Source: Cylindrotheca closterium | Taxonomy: Eukaryota > Bacillariophyta > Bacillariophyceae > Bacillariales > Bacillariaceae | Direction: 5' to 3' | DNA: 27,420 bases | Assembly: GCA_933822405.4 (NCBI GenBank) | Contig: CAKOGP040001447.1 | Span: forward strand, 1-27,420 | In this document: in pieces, positions 1 through 9,259 of the stretch | How positions within the stretch are numbered: the first letter of the stretch is position 1 | Layout of the letters: each line of letters begins with the position of its first letter | Position numbers and translations under genes: made by a program | The notes under the pieces: model-generated | What the model was told of the DNA's origin: nothing | Databases searched by the model: none | The model's input: only the letters and a program-made list of their open reading frames with translations

Positions 1-690
1 ATAACAGGCCAAGCATCAGTTCCATGGCAGACCGAATATAACATATTCCACACAGCTTTGTTATTAGCGACAAACTGGTCCTCTCGATGCAAGCTCCGGC
101 GAATTGCCTCATCTTCCACAGATGGCACAAGGAAACCAGGATCAGCTGTTGGATTGTCGTCCGGATTTTGATGCTCACGGATTACATATGTTAACAAGGT
201 GCCACCTTTTCCGCGATTGCGCTTCAACCACTGTTCCAAGCTCTCCATCAGTTCGACCGTATTTTTATTATCAAATTTGGGAGGCATAACCTCTGAAATA
301 TCTTCAAATTCGTTCGACTTGTTCTTCAAGTGGGAATAATAGCGATTGATTTTTGCCAAATTCGCTTGCGTCCCAAAAGCTGGATCATGTTGGCGATCCA
401 CCATATAAATAAATCGGCAATAGTCGCAAAGGTCGTAGAGCATGATTTTCTGGGCTTGGTTGATTGAAAATGTAGTGTCAGGATCATTTGCTGGATCAAT
501 CACAGTGCGATTGATCTGTTTCACCAAGGAATCAATATTTTCGCGCGTCGAGCGGGCAAAGAAAGCAGGGGAACTGAAGCCCTGTTCAATAACAATCTCT
601 TATGCCTCATCCTGAGAGAAATCGAGAACATCTCGAATGCCATCGTTCAATGTCTCTCGTGTTGTTGTGAAAATAACACGGCACAAATTT
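1..690 (-). pseudogene. Degraded LTR-retrotransposon gag fragment (copia/CoDi-like)
   Basis: On the minus strand a reading frame stays open from about position 680 to the left edge except for one in-frame TAA at 600-602. Upstream of the stop it reads like the start of a gag (LNDGIRDVLDFSQDEA). After the stop it continues with EIVIEQGFSSPAFFARSTRE, then a spacer, and ends near the window edge with KAVWNMLYSVCHGTDAWPVI. The pattern of a short helical start, an 'IV..QGF' segment, 'I...VKQINR' and a 'W.ML...C...D.W..I' block is what I recall from gag of copia-type elements in diatoms; that family call is from memory. No ATG was found in this frame upstream of the stop (a TGA lies near 687), so the copy looks dead. 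Protease, integrase and reverse transcriptase would lie left of the window. No long terminal repeat could be verified because the second copy would be outside. Confidence 0.55.
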
Positions 691-1289
691 CAAGATTTTC
701 GTTTCGCCAGTTGTTTTCAGTTTCTGATCGGAGTCGTATAATGCAATTTCGCACGACTACGTCAGTGTGAGATCTTAACTAAAAGAATCGCACGACAAAT
801 AATTATATACGGAGTATCGAGCGAGATATCCTGGGTACGTCTACCCGTGTGGCAATTTACTCGCAACCAAACGGTTTAAACGGTAACAAGTGGCCGTCTT
901 CAGTCAACGCTCGAGACTGAAATGTAGCGACGTGAAAACCACGGATCCTTTGACAATGGGCGATCCAACCTTTGCCGGTCGTCCACAAACTTTGGAGACC
1001 AGATATTATTTCAAAAAGCCTTCTCAAGCTTCAACTCACAACAAAGAGCTATCTGGGTCTGATAAACCGTTAAAATGCGCTGCTAGTCAGCCAAAACAGA
1101 TCAATTACTGGACGAAATATAGACAAGGAAAACTTGTGACTACCAGATTCTTTCAGACTACAAAACTACACGTACGGAGGACAGACCACGTACTTCCCAA
1201 AATAATGTGAACATAGTAGAAGGAAACTTGGGAAAGACGTATACGGGGTCACATCGTGAGAATCTTCAAGGAGTGGCTGCACATCTGCA
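691..1289. other. Gene-poor stretch right of the gag fragment
   Basis: This would be the 5' leader or LTR side of the minus-strand element. I could not define LTR ends. The segment 1048-1062 loosely resembles a reverse-complemented initiator-tRNA primer-binding site but mismatches at several bases. A plus-strand ORF opens from an ATG at 956 and closes at 1210 (about 84 residues, basic, no recognised motif). It has no support beyond being open. Confidence 0.3.
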
Positions 1290-1595
1290 ATGCACAACAA
1301 AGTGGTGCTTAACAAGTGCACCATCAAAGGCCCATCTGGCGAGGACAACAAAGGGGCGATGTGGGACAAAGATTTGGCGCGAAACCTTGTCAAAGTCGAA
1401 GACCAGCAAGAATACGATCGCAAAGGTGGAAATCCATCATTCACCAAGGTCAAGAAGATGATAGAAACGTTTGAAATTGATCAATGGAAGAACGCCAACC
1501 CAAGCAAGGAAACTGATGCAAAGGTTGGGAAATCAATCAGACTGCTTTCTACTGGTGATCGCAAGCTTGTCGCGAAAGCGGAATATCTTCAATAG
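1290..1595 (+). CDS. Hypothetical small protein, unknown
   Basis: An ATG-initiated frame of 101 codons ends in TAG. The product is hydrophilic and charged, with many Lys and Asp/Glu and no signal peptide or membrane segment. The part after residue 20 (GEDNKGAMWDKDLARN, then a Lys-rich half) looks more protein-like than the antisense frame at 1166-1453. I recognise no domain. It could be a small lineage-specific gene, a terminal exon, or debris linked to the retroelement at 1-690. The ORF ending at 1210 is in a different frame and no convincing intron joins the two. Confidence that it is real coding sequence is low. Confidence 0.25.
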   Translation: MHNKVVLNKCTIKGPSGEDNKGAMWDKDLARNLVKVEDQQEYDRKGGNPSFTKVKKMIETFEIDQWKNANPSKETDAKVGKSIRLLSTGDRKLVAKAEYLQ

Positions 1596-2029
1596 TTGTC
1601 TACCATAGTATTATTCAACTTTTATCATAGTAAAATGTCGATTGCAACCATGAAATAGCCCCAGAGGTCCACTTTCTATACTTTTGGTATCATGTGTATG
1701 GGGGACATATGTCCCCTTAGCGTATTATGGGGAACCCCGTTTTAAATCATACTTTAGCCACAGTTTTGGGTGCTGGAGTCCTCTCGCTCGATTACGTGCG
1801 AACGACAGACGGTAAATGACGAACTACAGACGATGGCTATTGAGTGGGTCATCGCGGCGGTCATTATTCATTCATTCGTTCTTCTCCGCACGCACACACA
1901 TACGATACACGGACGAGATGGTCGATGCGTGCCACCTCAGACGTCGCTGAAGAACTGGAGAAGATCCGCAGAATTCCAAATTCCGTTCCTGGTTTCTCCG
2001 TTTAGGCATCCCGCTGCACCTCGCCCACC
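1596..2029. other. Intergenic, no gene seen
   Basis: AT-rich sequence with a 16-bp palindrome at 1701-1716 (listed separately), a short GGGG-AA-CCCC hairpin near 1729-1738, and a (CA)n-like patch near 1893-1907. The open frames here have no protein-like character. Confidence 0.5.
1701..1716. repeat. Perfect 16-bp palindrome
   Basis: GGGGACATATGTCCCC is a perfect inverted repeat with no loop. A second G-run/C-run pair (GGGGAACCCC) follows about 12 bases later. It could be a dimeric transcription-factor site or a remnant of a mobile-element terminus. The sequence alone cannot decide. Confidence 0.5.
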
Positions 2030-2110
2030 TTTTTTGGGATTTAATAACCACCTCATTTTGGGATCCTTACTTAACAACCTGCCTCATTTTGGGATCCTTA
2101 CTTAACAATC
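2030..2110. repeat. Short tandem repeat, 31-bp unit, about 2.5 copies
   Basis: A 31-bp unit beginning CCTCATTTTGGGATCCTTAC runs 2051-2081. It repeats almost exactly for 27 bases at 2082-2108. A diverged partial copy (TTTTTTGGGATTTAATAACC) precedes it from about 2030. The array abuts the exon-like frame at about 2090-2428. Confidence 0.7.
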
Positions 2111-2428
2111 TCCTCCATCTTTGGAGGATACTCTGTAATCAGAACAGATTACGATGGTGTCAAAGACACTTTGACCGGAATCACTCCCTTCCAATCAAAG
2201 ATATGGACTTCTATGTTTGGTGCAGAAGAAATGGGCACAAAGGAAGTAATGGAGGAGTCAATAGGGGTGCTCCTGTCAATGAAGAGATCGGAATGGTCGG
2301 ACTGCCTGGCGTACATCAAAGGAAAAGTGCCGCTTGTGTGGTATAGATTTATCATCCAGATTTTCCAGGAATGGGGTCCCAATTTACTACCACGGCTTCT
2401 TGCTGACTTTATTGTACCTGGGAAATGA
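2090..2428 (+). CDS. Exon-like orphan ORF, unknown product (possible gene fragment)
   Basis: The frame is open from within the 31-bp tandem repeat to a TGA at 2426-2428. From about 2111 it reads like folded protein: SSIFGGYSVIRTDYDGVKD, TGITPFQSKIW, MFGAEEMGTKEVMEES, GVLLSMKRSEWSDCL and PLVWYRFIIQIFQEWGPNLL, ending in FIVPGK. Hydrophobic and charged residues alternate regularly and aromatics are frequent, unlike the neighbouring random frames. There is no ATG at the start, so it would be a 3' exon or a truncated duplicate of a gene elsewhere. No family is recognised. The antisense frame 2149-2463 looks like its shadow. Confidence 0.35.
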   Translation, partial: WDPYLTISSIFGGYSVIRTDYDGVKDTLTGITPFQSKIWTSMFGAEEMGTKEVMEESIGVLLSMKRSEWSDCLAYIKGKVPLVWYRFIIQIFQEWGPNLLPRLLADFIVPGK

Positions 2429-2747
2429 AAAGGACGACCGCCTGCCCCGCTGTAGACTGTCATTACTGTACAGTACTGTCGGCTTTATGGGTATAATTGC
2501 CACGCAATCTACAGTAGCCATTCAGCCTACCTGGTACTGTAAGAATATATAAGTTGTACCGTACTTTGAAAGTTCGATCGGTGCATTGTATAGAAGTAAT
2601 TTAATATAACCTAAACTTGGTACCGGTGAAATAGACTACTTGAAACTACTGCATTACATGATCTCGTCCAGGTGACAAACAATTTACAGTCAAAGTCTAC
2701 TCAGGCCACTACAGTATGATCCTTGTTGCTCGTCTTCGCCTTAAATC
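2429..2747. other. Intergenic 3' of the kinesin gene
   Basis: AT-rich sequence containing TACTGTACAGTACTGT-type short inverted repeats around 2464-2480 and a TATATAAG string near 2547. No coding frame is supported. The kinesin 3' UTR should lie here, transcribed leftwards. Confidence 0.5.
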
Positions 2748-5700
2748 TTAATCGTCTTGCTTTCTCAATCCACTCGCATCATGACCAGCTGTGGATGGCC
2801 GAAACTTTCTATTGGCAGACGAGGCAAAGGCTGGAGGAACTGCAGGAGCAGCCTCACCCGATCCAGCGGCGCCTCCTCCCTTTTCCCACATGGCCATGCG
2901 CGCACGGACACTCGAAACCCGAGAACTGGCTTTGTCTGACTTTGGAGGAGGACTCAATTCCTTGCTTTCTTTTGGAGAATGCTGTTTTGGCAACGAAACC
3001 GGCTCGAGCCGTTGGGGCGAGAAAGGTTTTGGTGAATGCGGTTTTGGCAAGGCAGCCTTCTCAGGCTGCTGAGGCGACGGGGAGACTGATGTTTGTGCCT
3101 TTGGCGCCTTTGGTGCCTCTGCTGCTGCCGCTGCAGCCGAAAATTTCAATGGTGATCGTGGGGGAGAGTTGGGTTTTACCCTAATTGGAGATTGCGGTTG
3201 AATTTGAACTTTTGCTTTCAACGGAGTGGGCGCAGCAGTCTTTTGCGCTTCAGCAATAGCAGCCTTGCTCTCTAAGAAGGCTTTGGTATCTTCTTCGTCC
3301 ACTTCATCTTTCGGGATCATTTCTATTATTCTTGCAGCTTCTTCAGCCAAATTGGAGGTATCTCGTTGTTCCATTGGTACAGAGTGTAAATCGACTTGTT
3401 CTCCTGCGCAAGGGAGAATTAGCTTCCAATAACCAGTCGTCTTTGGACTATCCTCGTCAAATTGCCAAAGTTTGATTTGCATTCCATCTAATTGTTGCTT
3501 CATTTCAGTCTTCTCTTGACGAAGCCTCTTTTCACCCTCTTGACGTTCAATGACTAGCCTTCGGTTTCGACCTTGCAAATCAATTAGATGTTCCTCCAGG
3601 TAAGTCAGCTGTTGCTCTCGGCTTTCCACTTTTTCCGTCATTGTCTTGTTGACCAGATGAAGTTCATTCATTTTGTATATTATCGCTTGCAAGTCATTGG
3701 ACTTTCTCTCAAGCTCTGAGCGAAGACCATTCATCTCTTGGGCCGACTTCAATTTCCCCAACGCACCTTGTCTTCCTGATAATGCTTCCACCAAGGCTTT
3801 CTCGGCAGTCACAGCTTCCTGAAGACTGATATATTTGTTTGATAATTCAATTAATTGCTCCTCCAATTCTGACTCCTTCTGTATCGCTAGTTTCCCGGCT
3901 GGGCTTTCAACAAGCTTTTGACGGTATGCGGACAGCATTCCCGACTCCAGTCGTTTCACACCAGTCAGATTCTTTGCGGATAGATCTTGTTCACCAAAGG
4001 TCTTTTTGATGACTTCCAATTCTTTTTTCTCTGCTTTCTCCGCTTCTTCTTTGCTTCTCATCATGGAGTGTTCCGATGGTACGTAGTTGGCAGTATTGCT
4101 GTCGTCTCCAACTTCTGATTTCTCAAGTAGCCCACTCTGCACCATCAGCTGGTCGACATCAAGGATATCGCCGAGGTCTGCAACTCCAGGTATCTTTCTA
4201 CTTGCATCATCGAGAGTTTGCCTGACGTCGCCGTTCCCTTGTGCAGCCTTGTTTTTCATCAAACGCACGTAAAAGCTCCGAAATTGGCGGAGGAAACCAA
4301 CAGCTTCTCGTTCTCGGAATTCACTCGTTCGCAACGCACTTTCCAATTCTTCGTTTTGATTTGAAAGGGATGCTACCTCTCGCTTCGTATCATTGAGTTC
4401 TGCTTCTATTCGTTCTCGTTCCTTTTTTAGTATTTCGTTCTCACTTCGTAATGAAACGACATCTGATTGGTAATCCCGCATTTTCATTTCAGCCTTTTCT
4501 CGAGTCGCCTTGTTGGTTTGCAACTCAATCTGCAATCTTTTCTTTTCCGCTGGTGATAGTGTTTGGCCATCTCCAGTATCAAATACTATGAGGTCGGATA
4601 TGCTCTCGTTTTGGCTACTCGATGCAATTTTGGTAACTGCTTGCCATACGTCATCTGGTTGTTTGGCCTCCCCACTATCCTTGAGAGACTTGCATTCTTT
4701 TGCCAAGACCCTTGTTAATTTGGATAGGTTAACAGCTTCCCTCTCAGCTGCTTCGAGACGCACTTGATACAAATTGAAGGACAAAGCTTCTCTCGGCTTT
4801 GGAAAGTTCTTTAGACTGCGGAGCTTTTGACCATATTTTATTGTGCTCACCGTTTCGCCAATACTATAACTCGACGGAGATGCGGTACAAATACATGCCA
4901 TGTAGCAGTTGCCTCCAACACTGGATCTCAGTAATTTTGTCAGTTTGGACACATAGGAGAACGCATTTGGTGGCACTCGCTCTTGTTTTCCTTGTTTCGC
5001 CAACTCAGCACGCACTGTATTATAAAGACTCTGAAATGACCCATTTACCATTCTACTCTCCATCGAGACAGCATTTTCGACCTGACGGGATGACTTTGTT
5101 CTTCCTTGCTCACTTCCTGCAAGGTCCAACATGAGTAATCGGCTGCCACGATGAGTCCCAGTCGATCTATTTATCTGTTCCACCTTGATTTGAAGAACAG
5201 CATGCGATCTTCCAAAGTCTTCATTCTGTTTTGTCGCCGACAATTTTCGGTACGCATCGCCTCGGGCCACCAACGCGTATATATCCTTTGGTTCCAAACA
5301 GCAAATTTCAGCTGCATCAGTTAGACTGAATTCACCGTCTTCTCCCTCCGCCAAATGAACATCCTTGCTCGAAGGTTTCAGGAGGTCATATATTTTTTCA
5401 ATATAAATTTCCACATATGAGCAGCGGACCACACATTGCACCGATTTGGGTTGATTTCGAATCTCCTCAAACAAGGCAGCTACCGTTCGGGGAATCATCC
5501 CTTCCGACTGTGCACAATCCAAAGCCCCCTGATCCGCCATTGGCGACACAGCACTTTCTCCTTCACCAGTGGCTGCTGAGCGTATCGCCATTTCAATGCC
5601 TTGGCCCTGACCCATCATTGTATGTGTCTTTCCGGTCCCACTTTGTCCATGAGCCAAAACAGTGCAATCCACACCGTTCATAATCCTACATGGTACATCT

Positions 5701-6006
5701 GACAAGCATTCGTTATAGACGTCTTCCTGTGAAGCGTATTCATCAAAGACCTGTATTTATTTATGGACGATTCGAAAGCATGAGATGATTACAGACAAAC
5801 GAATAACCTAGATTTGCTCGTATAGTTACGAAATGACCTACCATGTCAAAAGTAAAGTCATAAACACCTTGAAGGGGCGAGTCTACTGTCACAATTTGGG
5901 GATTTGTGTGCAATTCAATACAATCTTTGGACCTCTTGGAGGTTTCAAGCTTATCCATGGGTCGAAACCGAAGATAAACCTTCACCTCTTCCCCATGGTC
6001 GCTCAT
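2748..6006 (-). CDS. Kinesin-family motor protein, two exons
   Basis: This is a microtubule motor ATPase. Exon 1 is 6006-5842 (ATG at 6006, 55 codons, VKVYLRFRPMD strand). The intron is 5841-5751 (91 bp, phase 0, GTAGG...ACAG). Exon 2 is 5750-2748, giving about 1,055 residues. Splicing restores the conserved FTFD-M|VFDEYASQEDVY junction. The motor shows P-loop GQSGTGKT (about residues 90-97), switch I NEDFGRSH (about 231-238), switch II DLAGSE (about 264-269) and SKLTKLLRSSVGG. Switch I departs from the usual NxxSSRSH. About 30 extra residues separate the P-loop from GMIPR. After the motor come long coiled-coil stretches (about 350-880), then a Pro/Ser-rich tail of about 160 residues with SPIR, SPPRSP and SPK motifs, a likely phosphorylated or cargo/microtubule-binding region. 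The order motor-coil-tail suggests an N-terminal-motor, dimeric kinesin; the subfamily is not assigned. It starts about 230 bp from the divergent gene at 6236. Confidence 0.93.
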
Positions 6007-6235
6007 CGTCGAGTTACCGGTAGTGTGGTTGTATTCATTCGGAAAGTAGGGCCTTCAATTTCGATTTCCGTTCTATTCGACTACTGTGACTGCCTCGTGA
6101 GATGAGAACTACCACGTCATGTGAACTTTTCAACAGAACAACACACCCACCGAAAAAATCATCATCCTCCATTCTTCATCCATCCACCCACCCATCATTC
6201 ATACATTGGTGGGTAGATTGGAAGTATCTTCGAAC
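6007..6235. promoter_or_regulatory. Short shared divergent promoter region
   Basis: Only 229 bp separate the kinesin ATG (minus) from the ATG of the plastid-targeted protein (plus), so this segment must hold both 5' UTRs and both promoters. It contains a run of CATCC/CACCC motifs at 6145-6205. No TATA box is obvious. The promoter role is inferred from gene arrangement. Confidence 0.5.
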
Positions 6236-6940
6236 ATGACGAGAAAGACAGAGCGATTCTTCCTACACTTCCTCTACTCTGCCGCTCTGGTTGTCTCGGT
6301 ATCATCCTTTGTTCATCCACCACAATTTCAACTCACAGTTAGTCTCCAGTCTGGTAGACTGTCATTCTCTTCACCAGCATCATCATTAAGCTTGCAAAAA
6401 GGGTGGTTTGCGCCAGATGACGATGAAGACGAACCGGTTACAAGGGAACAATTCCAAAGAGATTTGTTGGAAGACCCGATTGTCAGGAGAAAGAAGAAGA
6501 ACGGCAGATACAAGCCCTTGGACAATCGGGATCACCTTCCTTTTGCGGTGAAGAAGGTTACACCAGATCCCTATACGCACCCCGAGATTAAGAAAGATAA
6601 GCGCAAGACTACAAAAGCGAAAAAGAGCGATCTAGACCACCATATGACAAGTTCCAGATTGTTCACAGAGAATGACAGTGGCGATACTACACTATTAGGT
6701 GAATTTAAGTTGGACAAGAGCACAACTAGTGGAGATAAAATCATGATTGGAGAAAGAGAGTACCAAGTCCAAACTGCTAGGTGCCAATATCGTTACGCTG
6801 GAGGCAAGCGCTTTGTAATGGTTCGAAAGATCCTAGAAGTGAAGGAAGTGGCAAGAGTGGAGAAAGAAGAATTCTTGAAGCAGCAATTCGAAATGAGCCC
6901 TCTCCCAGAGAATGGGGAGGGTTTTTTAGAACTTGAATAA
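6236..6940 (+). CDS. Putative plastid-targeted protein of unknown function
   Basis: The product is 234 residues from the ATG at 6236. The frame is open further upstream but has only a TTG there. The N-terminus has basic residues (MTRKTER) and a hydrophobic stretch (FFLHFLYSAALVVSVSS), followed directly by FVHPP. A Phe just after a signal-peptide cleavage site is the hallmark of diatom bipartite plastid presequences (the ASAFAP motif), here as SS|FVHP. The mature part starts acidic (DDDEDEP), then is Lys-rich and probably disordered. It ends in a compact C-terminal segment (about residues 155-220) with GDKIMIGEREYQV and CQYRYAGGKRFVMVRKILEV, which looks like a small beta-rich domain. I do not recognise that domain. 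Import into a secondary plastid is inferred from the presequence only. No intron is needed. Confidence 0.75.
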   Translation: MTRKTERFFLHFLYSAALVVSVSSFVHPPQFQLTVSLQSGRLSFSSPASSLSLQKGWFAPDDDEDEPVTREQFQRDLLEDPIVRRKKKNGRYKPLDNRDHLPFAVKKVTPDPYTHPEIKKDKRKTTKAKKSDLDHHMTSSRLFTENDSGDTTLLGEFKLDKSTTSGDKIMIGEREYQVQTARCQYRYAGGKRFVMVRKILEVKEVARVEKEEFLKQQFEMSPLPENGEGFLELE

Positions 6941-7556
6941 GCCGGTATGATCAATGCCGCAAAGTATAACGACAGGAAAATCATTAATACAAAGTAGCAT
7001 AGATGCTGGCGTCAGCCGACTGGCAAGTACCAGGTACCATGCTGGTATTGCACCACCCCAAACCCCTTCCAATCGCGCTCGGCTTTCCTTTTTTTCCGAG
7101 GAATCCGTCCACTCGCGCGGCAATCATTTGAATCAACAGCCTCCCGGCGGGCCCTCACGGGGGACCATAGTTAGAAAATCTTTGTGGAGATTAAAAGATG
7201 TCATTATTTGTCATGTTGAAGGGGCGATGGATGCCACAGTTTTGCCTGAGGTTTAAATTTACTGAATTGCTTTCAAATGCTATACATTTGAAGTTGTTGA
7301 CTCATGAATATGCATAGCATCGTCAAAGATTTCTTCCTCAGAAGCCCTGAGTGCCTAAGTATGTGACAAATATGCTCGAATCGTGTCGATCTTGGTTGAA
7401 ACCCAGTTGTCATCTTCGCTGCCTTGATCAGGATATTGTGCTTGAAGAATGTTGCCTTGTATATTTATCCGTCCATCTCCACCCAACAATATTTGGAAGC
7501 CTTTTGCTCATGATCATTATCTGGTCAATGAACTCAGCTTGTGAAGCACAATCCAA
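6941..7556. other. Intergenic, no gene seen
   Basis: There are several short open frames on both strands, none with protein-like composition or a motif. A GC-richer patch lies at about 7138-7166. No repeats or RNA genes were recognised. Confidence 0.4.
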
Positions 7557-7883
7557 ATGGAACGTATGGAGCTTGTGTCTTCGTCGTCTAACCTCAGTGG
7601 ATCTAGCCTTGAAGGCAACAAAGCTTTCTTCGCTGCAAATGATCTTTTGACCATACCTAAACGGTGGCTTTACTTTCCTAAAACCGAACACGAACTTTTT
7701 TGGACCCGTGAAGCTGCCTTCAGCAAGATTATTGGAAACAGAAGAGCCGCAGAACGCCTTCTTTTGAAGTATGACCGGCAAGGCGCAGATGGGTTCCCAT
7801 TCATCCGATCGAACCCAGGACACTGTAATTTCCAATCAAGAATGGGTGTGACCGTTTCCAGAAAGATGCTCCCAATTCGCTAA
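7557..7883 (+). CDS. Hypothetical protein, unknown
   Basis: This is an ATG-started frame of 108 codons ending in TAA. Its middle is protein-like (AFFAANDLLTIPKRWLYFP, TREAAFSKIIGNRRAAERLL, LKYDRQGADGFPFIRSNPGH). It has no signal peptide or membrane helix and no known motif. The antisense frame 7428-7835 is longer, so the coding strand is uncertain. It may be a small lineage-specific gene or a fragment. Confidence 0.25.
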   Translation: MERMELVSSSSNLSGSSLEGNKAFFAANDLLTIPKRWLYFPKTEHELFWTREAAFSKIIGNRRAAERLLLKYDRQGADGFPFIRSNPGHCNFQSRMGVTVSRKMLPIR

Positions 7884-8194
7884 GCTAGAGCCCGTCCCAC
7901 CCACCCGGGATTTGGATGTTTCTGAAAGGCAATGAATGAAGATGGTGTGTAGAATGGGGACTGCAAGGAAGTCCAAGTTGAAAGTGGTAGCACACAAGAA
8001 AACAGAAACAAGATTTTATCGAATGAATCAATTTTGTTTTGAAACGTCAGTACACGTGTACGTGATCAGTACCAAAGCCAATTCAAACGTGAAAGCACCA
8101 ACAATGCTTGAAACACATTTATCAACGAGCCTACTGTACAAGTAATCCCATATCGCTTTTCCTTGTTCCTCTCAAACTCATCAATACTCAAAAG
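7884..8194. other. Intergenic upstream of NTF2
   Basis: This should contain the NTF2 promoter and 5' UTR. A short ORF at 7936-8145 has no protein-like features. An ACACGTGTACGTG string near 8050-8063 holds a CACGTG E-box core; its use is unproven. Confidence 0.4.
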
Positions 8195-8634
8195 ATGTCA
8201 GCAGAAGAGGTTGCAAAAGCCTTCACCAGCCACTTTTATCAAGCTTTTGATTCTAATGTTGATTCCTTGGCGGGGCTATTTGTAAGTCGCACGGCGAGTT
8301 TGAAATTTCATTTTTTTGTCACTTTCTCTCATTGCAGTTCAATCTTTTTTTGCAGCAAGCTCAGTCAATGATGACATTTGAGGGTCAACAATTCATGGGC
8401 CCACAAGCTATTATTGGAAAGCTTAAGCAAGTTGGACAAGTACAACATCAAGTAAAGTCTATGGATGTCCAACCGTCCACGAGCGCTTCGGCTCTTATCA
8501 TTTTCGTGACAGGAACCATCAAAATCGGAGGCGACAATCCTCTGCATTTCAGTGAATTCTTCCAACTTGTCTCTACTGGACAAAACCAATACTACGTACA
8601 CAATAGTGTCATGAGACTCAACTATGGATTGTAA
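8195..8634 (+). CDS. NTF2: Nuclear transport factor 2 (NTF2)
   Basis: NTF2 carries Ran-GDP back into the nucleus through FG nucleoporins. Exon 1 is 8195-8281 (29 codons, MSAEEVAKAFTSHFYQAFDS). The intron is 8282-8355 (74 bp, GTAAGT...TTTGCAG, phase 0). Exon 2 is 8356-8634 (92 codons plus TAA). The total is 121 residues, matching the usual 120-127. Diagnostic parts are FYQAFDSNVDSLAGLF, then QSMMTFEGQQFMGPQAI and the beta strands ending HFSEFFQLVS and YYVHNSVMRLNYGL, the single cone-shaped NTF2 fold. A second in-frame acceptor at 8337 would add six residues (FNLFLQ). I prefer the downstream one because family members run LAGLY-xx-SMLTFEG without an insert. The gene converges with fibrillarin. 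Confidence 0.93.
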
Positions 8635-9259
8635 TGAAAATCCGGAAAGCCCGCAGGGACAGCAGCTCCCGGAGATCCGTTCTACTGCGACGAACGGTGT
8701 CTTTTGATTAGTGATGGCTACATTCCCAGAGTAATTAGTAAATGAATTAGGGAGGCACTATAGGAAAGAAATATGTGACTGTAACTCTATGACTAATTCT
8801 TGTTCCCGTTGAATAATCCTTGTTGGTTGAATTGGTAGAGTCTCCAGCACACCGGTACCTACTGTAGGTAGGAACATATGGGGAAAGGATGATTCTTCAC
8901 CAGGGCCAAAAGTACCACAATTGAACCAAAAGCCGATTGAAGCAAAAAACGTTGGAAAGTGAAACCAGCCCTTGGCTTTGCAAACGCTTGGAGCTGATGC
9001 GATCGATCGGCAATACAAAAATAACTGCCTTTCCCACGAAACATGAGACAATTCCTCGTAAGATTAGGCTGGTCAGTTAAAGCATTCGATACCTTCAGAA
9101 ATGGCTAAACTAATCTTTTGGTGAACTGGGCTCATGCCACTACTTCGTTTGCCAAGTCTAATAATAGTATTGCATGCATTAGAATTTTAAATAGGAAACA
9201 AGTTTGTGATTTTTATAAGAAGAAGCTATCACGACACCCCATTTACATAGTCGGACATC
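8635..9259. other. Convergent intergenic region between NTF2 and fibrillarin
   Basis: Both 3' UTRs lie here. Minus-strand frames at 8758-9051 and 8859-9044 lack protein character. A GGTTGAATTGGTAGAGTC string near 8825 recalls a tRNA D-arm, but no acceptor stem or T-loop follows. Nothing else was found. Confidence 0.45.

Noticed and set aside
2723..3184. Plus-strand 153-codon frame, with others at 4087-5683
   Set aside because: These are antisense to the kinesin coding sequence and have no independent support.
7428..7835. 135-codon minus-strand frame
   Set aside because: No motif. It overlaps the plus-strand frame 7557-7883, which looks slightly more protein-like. Neither strand is convincing.
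8820..8870. tRNA-like D-arm sequence (TTGGTTGAATTGGTAGAG)
   Set aside because: No anticodon arm, T-loop GGTTCGA or closing acceptor stem at the proper spacing.
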